From Clostridiales bacterium (lineage in GTDB: Bacteria; Bacillota; Clostridia; Oscillospirales; Acutalibacteraceae): 52,842 nt of DNA. Each line of letters starts with the position of its first letter. The first letter of the stretch is position 1. The stretch is taken from contig DYBQ01000011.1 in NCBI GenBank assembly GCA_019418545.1, positions 1 to 52,842 of the forward strand, read 5' to 3'. This document shows, piece after piece, positions 17,568-26,839 of this stretch. Under the pieces are notes generated by a model that ran no database searches, had not been told where the DNA came from, and saw only the letters and a list, made by a program, of their open reading frames with translations. The position numbers and the translations under genes are program-made.

Positions 17568-17629
17568 ATAGGATAAATAGTTACGCTTTGCCTGAGAGGC
17601 ACAAAAAAACGGGAACGAGGGACGTACTT

Positions 17630-18205
17630 ATGGAACTTTTGAAACAGCGAATTTTGCAGGACGGCCATGCCACAGAGGACGATGTTCTAAAGGTGGACAG
17701 CTTTTTAAACCATCAGATGGATATTTCGCTCCTGAATGAAATTGGAAAAGAATTCCGCCGTCGTTTTGAAGGCGTACCGGTTACTAAAATTTTGACAATC
17801 GAAGCTTCCGGCATTGGAATTGCTGCGATTGCGGCCCAGCATTTTGGCAATGTACCCGTGGTATTTGCCAAAAAGACCAAATCCCGAAATCTGGACGGCG
17901 CTCTCTATACTGCACAGGTGCAATCCTTTACAAAAGGGACTGTTTATGATATTCAGGTATCTCAAAAGTTTATTGGCCCCGATGATTGCGTTTTGATTCT
18001 GGATGACTTTTTGGCCAAAGGACAGGCACTGCAGGGGCTGTTAAAAATTGTTAAGGCTTCTGGTGCCAAATTGGCAGGATGCGGTATTGTTATCGAAAAG
18101 GGATTCCAGGATGGAGGCAAGATGCTTCGCGCGCAGGGAATCCGAGTAGAATCACTGGCGATTATTTCTTCTATTTCCAGCGGAAAAGTAACCTTTGCTG
18201 AATAA
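17630..18205 (+). CDS. xpt: Xanthine phosphoribosyltransferase
   Basis: Xpt makes XMP from xanthine and PRPP in purine salvage. The 191-residue protein shows the family start MELLKQRIL, the MDISLLNEIGKEF stretch, EASGIGIA, and the PRPP-binding loop VLILDDFLAKGQALQG near residue 120. The start at 17630 is chosen from the family N-terminus and a GAGGGACG box; the longer reading from 17588 begins in the leader hairpin. Many xpt genes sit behind a purine riboswitch, which is not found here. It is monocistronic, followed by a strong terminator. Confidence 0.94.
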   Translation: MELLKQRILQDGHATEDDVLKVDSFLNHQMDISLLNEIGKEFRRRFEGVPVTKILTIEASGIGIAAIAAQHFGNVPVVFAKKTKSRNLDGALYTAQVQSFTKGTVYDIQVSQKFIGPDDCVLILDDFLAKGQALQGLLKIVKASGAKLAGCGIVIEKGFQDGGKMLRAQGIRVESLAIISSISSGKVTFAE

Positions 18206-18235
18206 TCATTTATTAAGAAAGCTTGATAATTTTTC

Positions 18236-18278
18236 CACTGCCTTCCCAAAGGAAAAACTTGGGAAGGCAGTGTTTTTT
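18236..18278 (+). terminator. Terminator of xpt
   Basis: CACTGCCTTCCCAA (18236-18249) pairs with TTGGGAAGGCAGTG (18259-18272), followed by six T. The stretch 18279-18463 to the next promoter is A/T-rich with nothing recognised. Confidence 0.9.
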
Positions 18279-18463
18279 GCATATTTTTATAATATTTATA
18301 CAAAAACATTCTTGCAAAATCTCCACAAACCTGTCATTTGTTCACGCTGCTATCACATAAGCCATTTATAATAGGAAACTGGCCTGCAATATCTTCCTTG
18401 TGCAACGTTTTTTGCCCTTCTTTTTGGAAAACGATTGCCATAGATTCTTTTTTTGGGAACAAC

Positions 18464-18492
18464 TTGCAAAAAATAGATAAATGCGATATGAT
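18464..18492 (+). promoter_or_regulatory. Promoter of the Gld-type ABC operon
   Basis: TTGCAA (18464-18469), 17 bases, then TATGAT (18487-18492), about 50 bases before the ATPase start. Confidence 0.65.
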
Positions 18493-18540
18493 ATTGAGGC
18501 GTGTGTTTCAACAGAATATACTAAACAGGAGGGACACGAG

Positions 18541-19518
18541 ATGATAGAGGTCAAAAACCTCACCAAGCGCTATGGAAACAACGTAGCACTTGACAACGTA
18601 AGCTTCTCGGTTGAAGAAGGAAAAATTTTGGGATTTCTGGGACCAAACGGTGCCGGTAAATCCACAACCATGAATATTATCACCGGCTATTTATCCTCGA
18701 CCGAGGGTACAGTTACCGTAGGCGGTTATGATATTCTCGAAAATCCAAACGAGGTCAAAAAACTCATCGGCTACCTGCCGGAAATTCCGCCGCTATACAT
18801 GGATATGACCGTAAAAGAGTACCTGAACTTTATGTATGATTTGAAGAAGGTCACTCTGCCTCGGGAAAAACATATTCAGGAAATCTGCCGTCTGGTAAAA
18901 ATTCAAAATGTGTATAAGCGCTTGATTGGAAACCTGTCCAAAGGTTATAAACAGCGTGTCGGTATCGCCCAAGCGCTGCTGGGAAATCCCCCGGTACTGA
19001 TTCTGGACGAACCTACGGTAGGCCTTGACCCCAAGCAGATTATTGAAATCCGCAAACTGATTAAAGATTTGGGCCGCCAGCATACCGTTATTTTGAGTTC
19101 TCACATCCTTCCCGAAGTACAGGCTGTTTGTGAGCGGGTCATCATCATCAATAACGGAAAACTAGTGGCCGATGGTGCAACCGACCGCTTGGCACACGAC
19201 CTTTCCAATGACCACCGGCTTATTTTCCGGGTAGACGGCCCTGAAAACCAGGTGTACCATGCTTTAAACAGTATGCCCCGTGTGAAGGAAGTCATTAACT
19301 ATGGCGAAAAAGAGCCTGGTGTTTTCGAATACTCCATTGAAACAGAAGTGGATTATGATATTCGTCGGGACTTATTCGCATTGCTCACCCGTAAAGGCTG
19401 GCCGCTTTTGGCAATGCGCAATACGGATTTGACTCTGGAAGATGTCTTCCTCCAGCTTACTAGTGGCGAACATTCACGCATCGCCTCTAAAATCAAGAAA
19501 GGAGCTGAAGAAGCATGA
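18541..19518 (+). CDS. ABC transporter ATP-binding protein (GldA-like)
   Basis: This is the cytoplasmic ATPase of a four-gene ABC-2 type system. Walker A (GPNGAGKST, near residue 38), the signature LSKGYKQRVG, Walker B with the catalytic Glu (PVLILDEPTVGLD) and the switch His (ILSSH) are all present, so it should be active. The C-terminal 90 residues form an extra domain seen in GldA/NatA-type proteins. The ATG at 18541 has AGGAGGG upstream; an in-frame ATG at 18481 overlaps the promoter. Its stop overlaps the permease start (ATGA). Substrate unknown. Confidence 0.9.
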   Translation: MIEVKNLTKRYGNNVALDNVSFSVEEGKILGFLGPNGAGKSTTMNIITGYLSSTEGTVTVGGYDILENPNEVKKLIGYLPEIPPLYMDMTVKEYLNFMYDLKKVTLPREKHIQEICRLVKIQNVYKRLIGNLSKGYKQRVGIAQALLGNPPVLILDEPTVGLDPKQIIEIRKLIKDLGRQHTVILSSHILPEVQAVCERVIIINNGKLVADGATDRLAHDLSNDHRLIFRVDGPENQVYHALNSMPRVKEVINYGEKEPGVFEYSIETEVDYDIRRDLFALLTRKGWPLLAMRNTDLTLEDVFLQLTSGEHSRIASKIKKGAEEA

Positions 19519-20219
19519 AAGCCATTTTAAAACGCGAGCTGAAATCCTATTTTGCTTCCCCTATCGGCTATGTTTGTGTTGCCGTTTTGCTGGCGCTCTC
19601 TGGTCTGTTGTACCTGCAGGTTATGTCCTATGGTTCTTCTTCCAATATATATGTGGTATACACCAACATGTTTACCTTTAGCATGATGGTCATCCCGATT
19701 CTGACCATGAAAAGCATGAGTGATGAGCAGAAAAACAAGACCGACCAAGCATTGCTTACTGCACCAGTAAGTGTAACATCCATTGTATTGGGAAAATTTA
19801 TTGCTGCTTTTATTGTATATGCAATTGCCATGACCGGCACCCTGCTGCCCTGTGTTGCCATTTCCATGTTTGGTTCTCCCAGCTGGGGCGAAGTGTTCGG
19901 CTACTATTTGGGCTCCCTGTTCTATGGCGCTGCCATGATTGCCATTGGCGTATTTATTTCCAGCCTCACGGTCAGCCAGGTGATTGCCGCTATTGCAACT
20001 TTTGCTGTTTCCATTTTTATTTTGATGATGGGCCAGATTTCCAACATGGTCAGCGGCACTTTCCTTGCAAAAATTGTAGAGTGGCTGTCCTTTGATTCCC
20101 GGTACAGCTATTTTACCGATGGAATATTCAACATCTCCAGCGCGGTATTCTTCCTGAGTGTGGTTGCTATCTTTGTCTTCCTCACCGCCCGCCGTCTGGA
20201 AAGCAAGAGATGGAGTTAA
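19515..20219 (+). CDS. ABC-2 type permease (GldF-like)
   Basis: This 234-residue polytopic membrane protein has about six hydrophobic segments. It starts MKAILKRELKSYFASPIGYV, an opening typical of GldF/NosY-like ABC-2 permeases, and continues with a MKSMSDEQKNKTDQALLTAP loop that usually contacts the ATPase. It overlaps the ATPase gene by four bases and lies 16 bases ahead of the GldG-like gene, so the genes are co-translated or nearly so. It probably forms the membrane channel with the ATPase. Confidence 0.88.
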   Translation: MKAILKRELKSYFASPIGYVCVAVLLALSGLLYLQVMSYGSSSNIYVVYTNMFTFSMMVIPILTMKSMSDEQKNKTDQALLTAPVSVTSIVLGKFIAAFIVYAIAMTGTLLPCVAISMFGSPSWGEVFGYYLGSLFYGAAMIAIGVFISSLTVSQVIAAIATFAVSIFILMMGQISNMVSGTFLAKIVEWLSFDSRYSYFTDGIFNISSAVFFLSVVAIFVFLTARRLESKRWS

Positions 20220-20235
20220 GGAGGAGCAAAGTATC

Positions 20236-21939
20236 ATGAACAGTGAGAATAAGACCCCCCAAGAGGAGCTTCTGGAGGAAGTAAAGGAGCAGGAGGCTGC
20301 TGCCGAATCTGCTTCTCATACACAATCCGAAAATAAAGAGGAAAAGAAACCCGATAATGACAAAAAAGATGAAAAAGTGAGTAAAGAGGGCAAAGAGCCA
20401 AAAAAGAAAAAGGACGGAGCTCTGAAAAAACTCACTAGCAGCCGTAAGTTCAAGCGCGGCGGTATGGCCACAGTCTTCACCGCCGTGTTTGTGGTGGTGG
20501 TAATCCTGGTGAACATAGTGGTGTCTCTGCTGTCCGAGCGGTTCCCCTCCATGAATATCGATTTGACTGCCAATCAGGTAAACTCCCTTTCTGAGGAAGC
20601 TTTGGATGTGGCGAAGAATGATGTTCATTATGATACCACCCTATACCTGTTGCTCACCGACAACTGGATGGATTATGCCGCAAGTTATGGTTATAACTAT
20701 TCTCCCTTGCTTTCCCTTGCTGACAAGCTGGCAGAGGCCAATTCCAAAATCAAGGTAGAGCAAATTGATTTGGAAAAGAACCCCGCTTTTGCCAACGAGT
20801 ATGCTAATGAAAACATAAACTACGGCTCTGTGGTAGTAAAATCTGAAAAGCGCTCCCGTGTGCTGGATGTATCGGATTTATTCACCACTGAAGCAAACCA
20901 GCAGACTGGTGAGACTACCTTATATAATAATATAGACTCTGCTCTGGCTTCTGCCATTAAGCAGGTTAACTTGGAAGAGGTTCCTATAGTTTCCATTGCT
21001 ACCGGTCATGATGAGCTTTTGTCGAGCGAGCTGGACAGCCTAACCGCCTTTTTTGAGGACAATGCCTTTGAGGTGAAGCAATTCAACATTCTCACCGAGG
21101 AAATTCCAGAAAATACCCAATTGCTGTTTTTGCCCACCCCCAACACGGACTACACAGACGAAGAATTGGACAAGCTGGATGCTTTCCTATCAAACAAGGA
21201 TACAACAAAAACTCGCAGCTTGCTGTTCACTGCCAATCCTGGACAGGCTGACCTGCCCAATCTCAATGCTTTCCTGGCAGAATGGGGTATCGGCTATGAC
21301 CCCACCTCTGTAGTAATGGAAAGCGATTCTACCCGATATATGCCTTCCAATCCTCTGAAATATTTTTCTGACAAAGTAGTGGATGAAGAGACGGGTATAG
21401 ATTTAATCAGCGGCGATTATTCTCTGCTGTTGACCCCCTCGTCCGTACCCGTCGAGCAGTTATACGAGGCAAATAACAGTATCGTTACCTATCCTATTCT
21501 AACCACTACTGAGAGCGCTTATCTCCTGAAAAGTGATAATTTGCCCAATAACTTAGAAGACTTGCAGAATGGTGCAGAAGAAGCTGAAAAACAAGCTTAT
21601 TATACCGGTATGGTGGCCCGCAAATCGTTGGATAGCACTAGCAGCAGCAGCTATGCAAATGTAATTGTACTGGGCAGTTCTTCCATGATTACCTCCACTT
21701 ATCTGAATACCAACACTTACAGCAACGCAAGCTATTTCTCGAATTTAATCAAATATGCTACCAACACTACTGATACTGACAACACGGTCTATTCCCCCAA
21801 AGTGCAGGCCGTAACCTATGATATGACCGCCACCGCTGCTGTGGTTAACTTCCTGGGTCTGGGCGTGTTTACCATTGCTATCCCAGTAATTGTTCTTCTG
21901 GTGGGCCTGGTGATTTACTTCAAGAGGAGGCACCTGTAA
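20236..21939 (+). CDS. GldG-family membrane protein of the ABC operon
   Basis: This 567-residue protein has a highly charged Lys/Glu N-terminus (about 1-75), one membrane segment (about 78-100), a large extracytoplasmic GldG/IFT52-like region that begins MNIDLTANQVNSLSEEA and contains VSIATGHDE, and a C-terminal membrane segment (AIPVIVLLVGLVIYF) ending in basic residues. In gliding bacteria GldG partners GldA and GldF. In non-gliding Firmicutes the same trio occurs with a DUF4340 protein and an unknown role. The start at 20236 has GGAGG upstream. It is followed after three bases by the DUF4340 gene. Confidence 0.85.
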   Translation: MNSENKTPQEELLEEVKEQEAAAESASHTQSENKEEKKPDNDKKDEKVSKEGKEPKKKKDGALKKLTSSRKFKRGGMATVFTAVFVVVVILVNIVVSLLSERFPSMNIDLTANQVNSLSEEALDVAKNDVHYDTTLYLLLTDNWMDYAASYGYNYSPLLSLADKLAEANSKIKVEQIDLEKNPAFANEYANENINYGSVVVKSEKRSRVLDVSDLFTTEANQQTGETTLYNNIDSALASAIKQVNLEEVPIVSIATGHDELLSSELDSLTAFFEDNAFEVKQFNILTEEIPENTQLLFLPTPNTDYTDEELDKLDAFLSNKDTTKTRSLLFTANPGQADLPNLNAFLAEWGIGYDPTSVVMESDSTRYMPSNPLKYFSDKVVDEETGIDLISGDYSLLLTPSSVPVEQLYEANNSIVTYPILTTTESAYLLKSDNLPNNLEDLQNGAEEAEKQAYYTGMVARKSLDSTSSSSYANVIVLGSSSMITSTYLNTNTYSNASYFSNLIKYATNTTDTDNTVYSPKVQAVTYDMTATAAVVNFLGLGVFTIAIPVIVLLVGLVIYFKRRHL

Positions 21940-21942
21940 TCT

Positions 21943-23451
21943 ATGAAAAAGACTACACGCAACATTTTGGCCACTTTGGCTGTCGCTGTGGTTTTGGGCG
22001 GTACGGTAACAGCATTATTGCTGACACAGCCGGATACAGAGGAAGATTCTTCCTCTGTATCTTCCTCCGCCTCTTCTGATACCAGTATTTCACTGTATTC
22101 CTATGAAGACAGCGAAGTTGAGTCTATCTCGGTTTCCAATGCCAATGGCGGCTATAAAATTCTTGCCCGTACCGAAACAACCTCCAACTCATCGGATACC
22201 AGCAGCGGTGAAGAAACAACAACTACTACTTTTTATGTAGATGGTATCGAGGAATCCCTTCAAAATACTTCCAGTGTTTCTTCTGCTGCCAGTTATGGTA
22301 CTTCCCTTTCGGCTTCTTCCGAAATCGGTGCTGCCGATGAATACAACCTTGAGGATTATGGTCTTGCAGAACCGATTGCCACCATTACGACTACGCTGAC
22401 AGACGGCTCAGAAGTTTCCTATTCGGTCGGAAACGACAGCCCGGTTTCTGGGACATATATCTTATACGATGATACAATTTATGCAGCTTCTGTAGGTACC
22501 TATATAGATAAAACTAATTTGGATTTCGTGGTAACTACTATTTTAACAATTACTCCGCCGGAAGACACCGATGATAGCTCCAGCGATGACTCATCATCTG
22601 ATACCAATGAATACACTCAGTTTGTCTTTACCGGTTCTAACTTCCCACAAGAAGTGAAAATTGTCCCTCAGTCTGCGCTTACCTCTTCCTACAAATTGGT
22701 TTCTCCCTATGAAGTAAGTGTTAATTCTACTACCATGGAATCCCTTACTGCCAATATTGAATCCCTGACAGCTACCTCTGTGGCAGCTGTTAATCCCACC
22801 GAAGAACAACTCGAAGAATTTGGTTTGAACACTCCAACTGTTCAAATGAAGGTAGCTGTCAACGGAAATTCTTATACGCTTCTTTCTGGCAATCTTAATG
22901 GCTCTGAACGTTATGTTATGCTCAAGGGCGTTGATGTTGTTTATGTGTGCAGCGAAGATTCCGTGTCTTCTTGGGCTAATGCCACATTGTTCTCTCTGCG
23001 GGACAGTTTTGTATGGCTGCAGGATATTACGAAAGTTAACAAAGTAACCGTAAAAACACCTGACCGTACTGAAAACTTTACTTTGACCCGTACTGAAAAT
23101 GAAGAGAGCAGTACCGAAGATGAAGTGGTTTATGATTATAGTGTAAAGGGAACAGACGGACAGGAAATTACCTATTCTGGTGTCTTTACTTCTTACTATC
23201 AATTACTGATAGGTGTGGAGCTTTTGGAGGAAACAACCGAAACCGAGCCCACAGGCGATTTGGCACTTTCTATTACCTATGAATTCTATGACGGTGGAGA
23301 ACCTCGCGTAATCAATTATTACTCAATTGGAAGCCGTCGTTGCCTGGTTGAAGTAAATGGCCAGATTGTTGGTGTCGTTTCTCAAAGCAGCTTGCAGGAT
23401 ATAACCGATAATCTTGACGCAATCCTTGATAACCAAGATATTGACGAATAA
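21943..23451 (+). CDS. DUF4340-type membrane-anchored protein
   Basis: This 502-residue protein has an N-terminal signal-anchor (NILATLAVAVVLGGTVTALL) and a long extracytoplasmic part unusually rich in Ser, Thr, Glu and Asp. Two low-complexity acidic Ser stretches lie near residues 33-50 and 205-220. Repeated units with the pattern YNLEDYGLAEP / EEFGLNTP and YTLLSGN fit DUF4340 proteins, which accompany GldFG systems. It is the last gene of the operon, with GAGGAGG upstream and a terminator at 23476-23507. Function unknown; a sensor or substrate-binding part of the transporter is a guess from context. Confidence 0.8.
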   Translation: MKKTTRNILATLAVAVVLGGTVTALLLTQPDTEEDSSSVSSSASSDTSISLYSYEDSEVESISVSNANGGYKILARTETTSNSSDTSSGEETTTTTFYVDGIEESLQNTSSVSSAASYGTSLSASSEIGAADEYNLEDYGLAEPIATITTTLTDGSEVSYSVGNDSPVSGTYILYDDTIYAASVGTYIDKTNLDFVVTTILTITPPEDTDDSSSDDSSSDTNEYTQFVFTGSNFPQEVKIVPQSALTSSYKLVSPYEVSVNSTTMESLTANIESLTATSVAAVNPTEEQLEEFGLNTPTVQMKVAVNGNSYTLLSGNLNGSERYVMLKGVDVVYVCSEDSVSSWANATLFSLRDSFVWLQDITKVNKVTVKTPDRTENFTLTRTENEESSTEDEVVYDYSVKGTDGQEITYSGVFTSYYQLLIGVELLEETTETEPTGDLALSITYEFYDGGEPRVINYYSIGSRRCLVEVNGQIVGVVSQSSLQDITDNLDAILDNQDIDE

Positions 23452-23475
23452 AGCTGCGAAGTTATCGTGTTTTTT

Positions 23476-23507
23476 GGAGCATCCATTTACTTGGATGCTC
23501 CTTTTTT
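23476..23507 (+). terminator. Terminator of the Gld-type ABC operon
   Basis: GGAGCATCCA (23476-23485) pairs with TGGATGCTCC (23492-23501), followed by six T. Confidence 0.9.
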
Positions 23508-23590
23508 CTATTTTGGAATTTTTTCATAAAGCTCCTATCGTATACTGGAAACAAATCAAAATTATTCTATACATAGGGGAGAAGGTTATT

Positions 23591-24895
23591 ATGGACGACA
23601 AAGTTTCTTCCAGTCACCTAAAAAATACATATACCACAGTTATGTCATATTTACAAAAAACTTTTTTTTCCGATTTCAAAGCCTTCATAAAATGGTTGTT
23701 CATCGCACTGCTGTGCGGTATTATCATCGGAATTGCGGGAACAGCTTTTCACTTTGCCATTTCTTGGGCCGAATCTGTTCGAGAACAATATTTTTGGCTG
23801 TTTCTTTTCCTGCCTGTGGGAGGACTTTTCATTGCCTTCCTTTACTGTCACAGCGGGATGGAAAGTGATGCTGGTACTGATATGGTGCTGTTTTCGGTGC
23901 GCTCCGAAACACAAATTTCTTGGAAAACTACCCCACTAATTTTTGTCGCTACTGTAATTACTCACCTTTTTGGCGGTTCAGCAGGCCGTGAAGGAGCTGC
24001 TTTACAACTGGGCGGAAGCTTAGGACAAGTGATTGGTCGAAGGCTTCATTTGGATATTAAAGACATGCATATTATTACTTTGTGTGGTATGAGCGCAGGT
24101 TTTGCAGCTCTTTTTGGTACTCCCATGGCCGCCGCTATATTTGCTATGGAAGTTATCAGTGTTGGCGTGATGTATTATGCCGCGCTGGTTCCCTGTGTGC
24201 TTTCTGCAATCATTGCTTCCCAAATTTCTTTTGCTTTTGGCAGCAGCCCCACTTCCTTTTCTCTGCCAGCAGAAGCCATTCCCACATTTTCTCCCCTGCT
24301 TCTATTACAGGTATCCGGCCTGGCCATCCTATGCGCTTTGTTAAGCATCGTTGTTTGTCTGGTATTTCATAAAGTATCTCTATTATATCGGAAATACCTG
24401 TCAAACCTCTATTTAAGAGCAGTGATAGGCGGTATACTGGTTGTGCTATTCATGCTGCTCCTCCAAACCACCGACTATTTGGGAGCGGGTATGCCGGTAA
24501 TTCAAAAAGCTATCAGCGGCCAAGCTCGTCCAGAAGCTTTTTTATTAAAAATTATACTCACTGCTCTAACTCTCGGCGCTGGCTTTAAAGGCGGCGAAAT
24601 TGTACCTTCCTTTTTTATAGGTGCTACATTTGGTTGTACAGTTTCCTGGCTATTGGGGCTCCCGCCTGAAATTTCCGCTGCGCTTGGACTTATCTCTCTA
24701 TTTTGTGGGGTTACGAATTGTCCCATCACTTCATTCTTTCTCAGTTTAGAGCTATTTGGTGGAGAGGGATGTCTATTATTTCTTTTGGCTATCTCTATCA
24801 GCTACACTTTGTCTGGTTATTATGGATTATATAGTAAGCAAAAAATTTTATATTCAAAAACCCGTCCCATATTCATCAATACCCAAACAAAATAA
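23591..24895 (+). CDS. CLC-family anion channel/antiporter, possibly of the fluoride type
   Basis: This 434-residue polytopic membrane protein has the CLC filter motifs in modified form. GSAGREGAALQLGG carries the gating Glu, and GFKGGEIVPSFFIGA replaces the usual GGIFAP. The first filter motif GSGIP is absent and the equivalent region reads SDAGTDMVL. The THLFGGSAGREG and FKGGE stretches resemble the fluoride-exporting CLC-F clade, but I cannot separate fluoride from chloride by eye, and no fluoride riboswitch is seen upstream. The start at 23591 is set by GGGGAGAAGG; an upstream in-frame start overlaps the preceding operon. Confidence 0.85.
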   Translation: MDDKVSSSHLKNTYTTVMSYLQKTFFSDFKAFIKWLFIALLCGIIIGIAGTAFHFAISWAESVREQYFWLFLFLPVGGLFIAFLYCHSGMESDAGTDMVLFSVRSETQISWKTTPLIFVATVITHLFGGSAGREGAALQLGGSLGQVIGRRLHLDIKDMHIITLCGMSAGFAALFGTPMAAAIFAMEVISVGVMYYAALVPCVLSAIIASQISFAFGSSPTSFSLPAEAIPTFSPLLLLQVSGLAILCALLSIVVCLVFHKVSLLYRKYLSNLYLRAVIGGILVVLFMLLLQTTDYLGAGMPVIQKAISGQARPEAFLLKIILTALTLGAGFKGGEIVPSFFIGATFGCTVSWLLGLPPEISAALGLISLFCGVTNCPITSFFLSLELFGGEGCLLFLLAISISYTLSGYYGLYSKQKILYSKTRPIFINTQTK

Positions 24896-24932
24896 AAGCA
24901 GCTCCCGGTTTTACAAACCGGGAGCTGCTTTT
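24894..24932. terminator. Bidirectional terminator between the CLC and CorC genes
   Basis: A near-perfect 18-bp hairpin (AAAAGCAGCTCCCGG with its complement) begins at the CLC stop codon. T-rich ends on both strands suit the two convergent genes. Confidence 0.85.
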
Positions 24933-25059
24933 ATTATTTCGTTATCATGTTATAAAGTCATACTTCATGGTCTATATCCTGTAAGCTTTAGAAGTTAGGC
25001 TGCATTCTTTCCTTTGATGTTACATTCCTCGTCTGCTTTACAATCAAGATATAACCATA

Positions 25060-26490
25060 TTATTCTTCGCTTTCGTGGGAGGATTTTTCCGCCTCTTCTT
25101 CCTGATTCATTTCCTTTACAATCAGGATTTTACTTACCCGTCTTTCTTCCACTTTTTCAACGGTAAAGGTAAGGTTTTTCAGTGTTACAGAAGGTCTCTC
25201 TCCCTCTTTGGGAATTTTACCCAACAGTTCTACTACCAGGCCGGCTACCGTATCATAGTCTCCTTCCGGCAGATGTACCTGTAAAATATCAGAAATTTCA
25301 TCAATGGAAGTACTGCCATCTACTGTAAATGCGTTTTCACTTACCCGGTGAATTTCCTGTTCTTCATCATCATATTCATCCTGAATATTTCCCACAATAG
25401 ACTCCAGCAAATCTTCCATGGTAACAATACCTTCTGTTCCGCCATATTCGTCTACTACAATAGCAATCTGGATATGACGTGCTGTCATCTCTTCCAGCAA
25501 TTCATTGCAGCTTTTGCTTTCCGGTACAAAATAGGCAGGGCGCATATGCTCTGTTACCGTGGCATCAGGGGGAACTACAGCAGTTACATATTTTAACACG
25601 TCTTTTACATAAAAAATACCCAATATGGTGTCCAGCTGCTTATGGAAAACAGGCATACGCGAGTATCCTTCTTCCACCGCTACATGAACCGCCTGCTCCA
25701 AAGTCATGGTATCCTCTACCGCTACTACTTCAGTACGATGGGTCATAATCTCACTGACAGCCCTATCATCAAACTCAAAGATATTGGAAATCATTTCGCG
25801 GGCGCCTTCATCTATCACGCCTTTTTCTTCCCCTACATCCACCATCATCAAAATTTCTTCTTCCGTAACAGTTTCTTCAGAATGATTGGGGTCAATACCT
25901 AAAATGCGAAGCACCACATTTGTAGAAAAACTGAGGAAGGAAATAAACGGGCTGAATATCTTTGCTGTTGCAGAAAGGATTCCCACAAAACGGAAGGAGA
26001 GCTGTTCTGCCTTTTGCATGGCAATTTTTTTCGGGACCAACTCCCCCAGCACCAAGGAGAAATAGGAAAGAACAATTGTAATAATAACGGTAGCCACGCC
26101 TACAATAGCTGAGTGCGAAAACGGCAGAAATGTAAGCTGGTCTGCCAGCAGGTTGGCAAAGCTTTGGGAGGCGGAGGCAGATGTCAGAAATCCAGACAAT
26201 GTAACACCTATTTGGATGGTAGAAAGGAAGCGGCTGGAATTTTCTGTTAGCTTTACAAGTTTTTTTGCTTTTTTGTTTCCTTCTTCCGCCATTTTTTTCA
26301 TTTTGCTGTCATTAAGAGTAATGACTGCGATTTCTGAAGCAGCAAAAAAGCCGTTCACAAGAATCAGCAGCAAAAGCAGTACCACTGAAAAGATTGCATC
26401 CTGCATGGTCATGGTGTCTGCTGCCGTCTGTGCGGCAGGCGCTGAGGCGCTGAGAAGTTGAAGTATATGGCCTTCTGGTTCGGGAGGCAT
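25060..26490 (-). CDS. CorC/HlyC-family membrane protein (DUF21-CBS-CorC)
   Basis: This CNNM/CorC-type protein is likely to act in Mg2+ or Co2+ efflux or tolerance. Domains in order are a DUF21 membrane domain with about four helices (residues 30-220, including NGFFAASEIAVITLNDSKMK), two CBS repeats that bind nucleotides (about 230-360, including MTHRTEVVAVEDTMT and VDEYGGTEGIVTMEDLLE), and a C-terminal CorC_HlyC domain (VDGSTSIDEISDIL). The start at 26490 gives 476 residues, supported by AAAGGGG; longer readings add an uncharacteristic N-terminus from the leader. The C-terminus is Glu/Ser-rich. Confidence 0.9.
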   Translation of the reverse strand: MPPEPEGHILQLLSASAPAAQTAADTMTMQDAIFSVVLLLLLILVNGFFAASEIAVITLNDSKMKKMAEEGNKKAKKLVKLTENSSRFLSTIQIGVTLSGFLTSASASQSFANLLADQLTFLPFSHSAIVGVATVIITIVLSYFSLVLGELVPKKIAMQKAEQLSFRFVGILSATAKIFSPFISFLSFSTNVVLRILGIDPNHSEETVTEEEILMMVDVGEEKGVIDEGAREMISNIFEFDDRAVSEIMTHRTEVVAVEDTMTLEQAVHVAVEEGYSRMPVFHKQLDTILGIFYVKDVLKYVTAVVPPDATVTEHMRPAYFVPESKSCNELLEEMTARHIQIAIVVDEYGGTEGIVTMEDLLESIVGNIQDEYDDEEQEIHRVSENAFTVDGSTSIDEISDILQVHLPEGDYDTVAGLVVELLGKIPKEGERPSVTLKNLTFTVEKVEERRVSKILIVKEMNQEEEAEKSSHESEE

Positions 26491-26574
26491 AAATAATTGT
26501 TCCCCTTTCATGAATAAATTAAGATTAATAACTACCCGGAATGTACCGGAAAAACAAGAACTTCTATGCTTCTT

Positions 26575-26604
26575 ATTGTACCCTAACAGTTGCTTTTCTG
26601 TCAA
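26575..26604 (-). promoter_or_regulatory. Promoter of the CorC gene
   Basis: The minus strand has a perfect TTGACA (26604-26599), 18 bases, then TACAAT (26580-26575). The stretch 26605-26810 up to the nifJ promoter shows nothing recognisable. Confidence 0.7.
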
Positions 26605-26810
26605 CGCAGTCCCCGGCAGTCATAACGCTTGTGTGAGGGAGCAGCAAGGAGCAGGAAGGTCATCATGAGAAATTACAGCCTATATAAGTTAAAAAAGGCT
26701 GATTTTTCCTAAAAATGCGGGAATTTCTTCTTATCACAATTCTCTATGTCAATTCAACCTCTGTGTTTTCTCACAACAATAATGAAATTCGCAGAAAATC
26801 CCGATTTCAC

Positions 26811-26839
26811 TTTACAGAAGGGTTAAAAAATGATAGAAT
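26811..26839 (+). promoter_or_regulatory. Promoter of nifJ
   Basis: TTTACA (26811-26816), 17 bases, then TAGAAT (26834-26839). The leader of about 125 bases contains a hairpin, GATTTGCC (26886-26893) with GGCAAATC (26907-26914), before the AAAGGAGG box. Confidence 0.6.

Noticed and set aside
17500..17629. Possible purine riboswitch before xpt
   Set aside because: The promoter at 17539-17567 leaves a leader of only about 55 bases, and no conserved purine-aptamer core is seen.
19527..20237. A 236-codon minus-strand frame within the Gld-type operon
   Set aside because: It overlaps the permease gene almost completely, is rich in Gly, Asn and His, and has no family resemblance.
23452..23590. Possible fluoride riboswitch before the CLC gene
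   Set aside because: The gap holds only the upstream operon's terminator and a ribosome binding site. The conserved GGNGATG start and pseudoknot of the fluoride aptamer are not seen.
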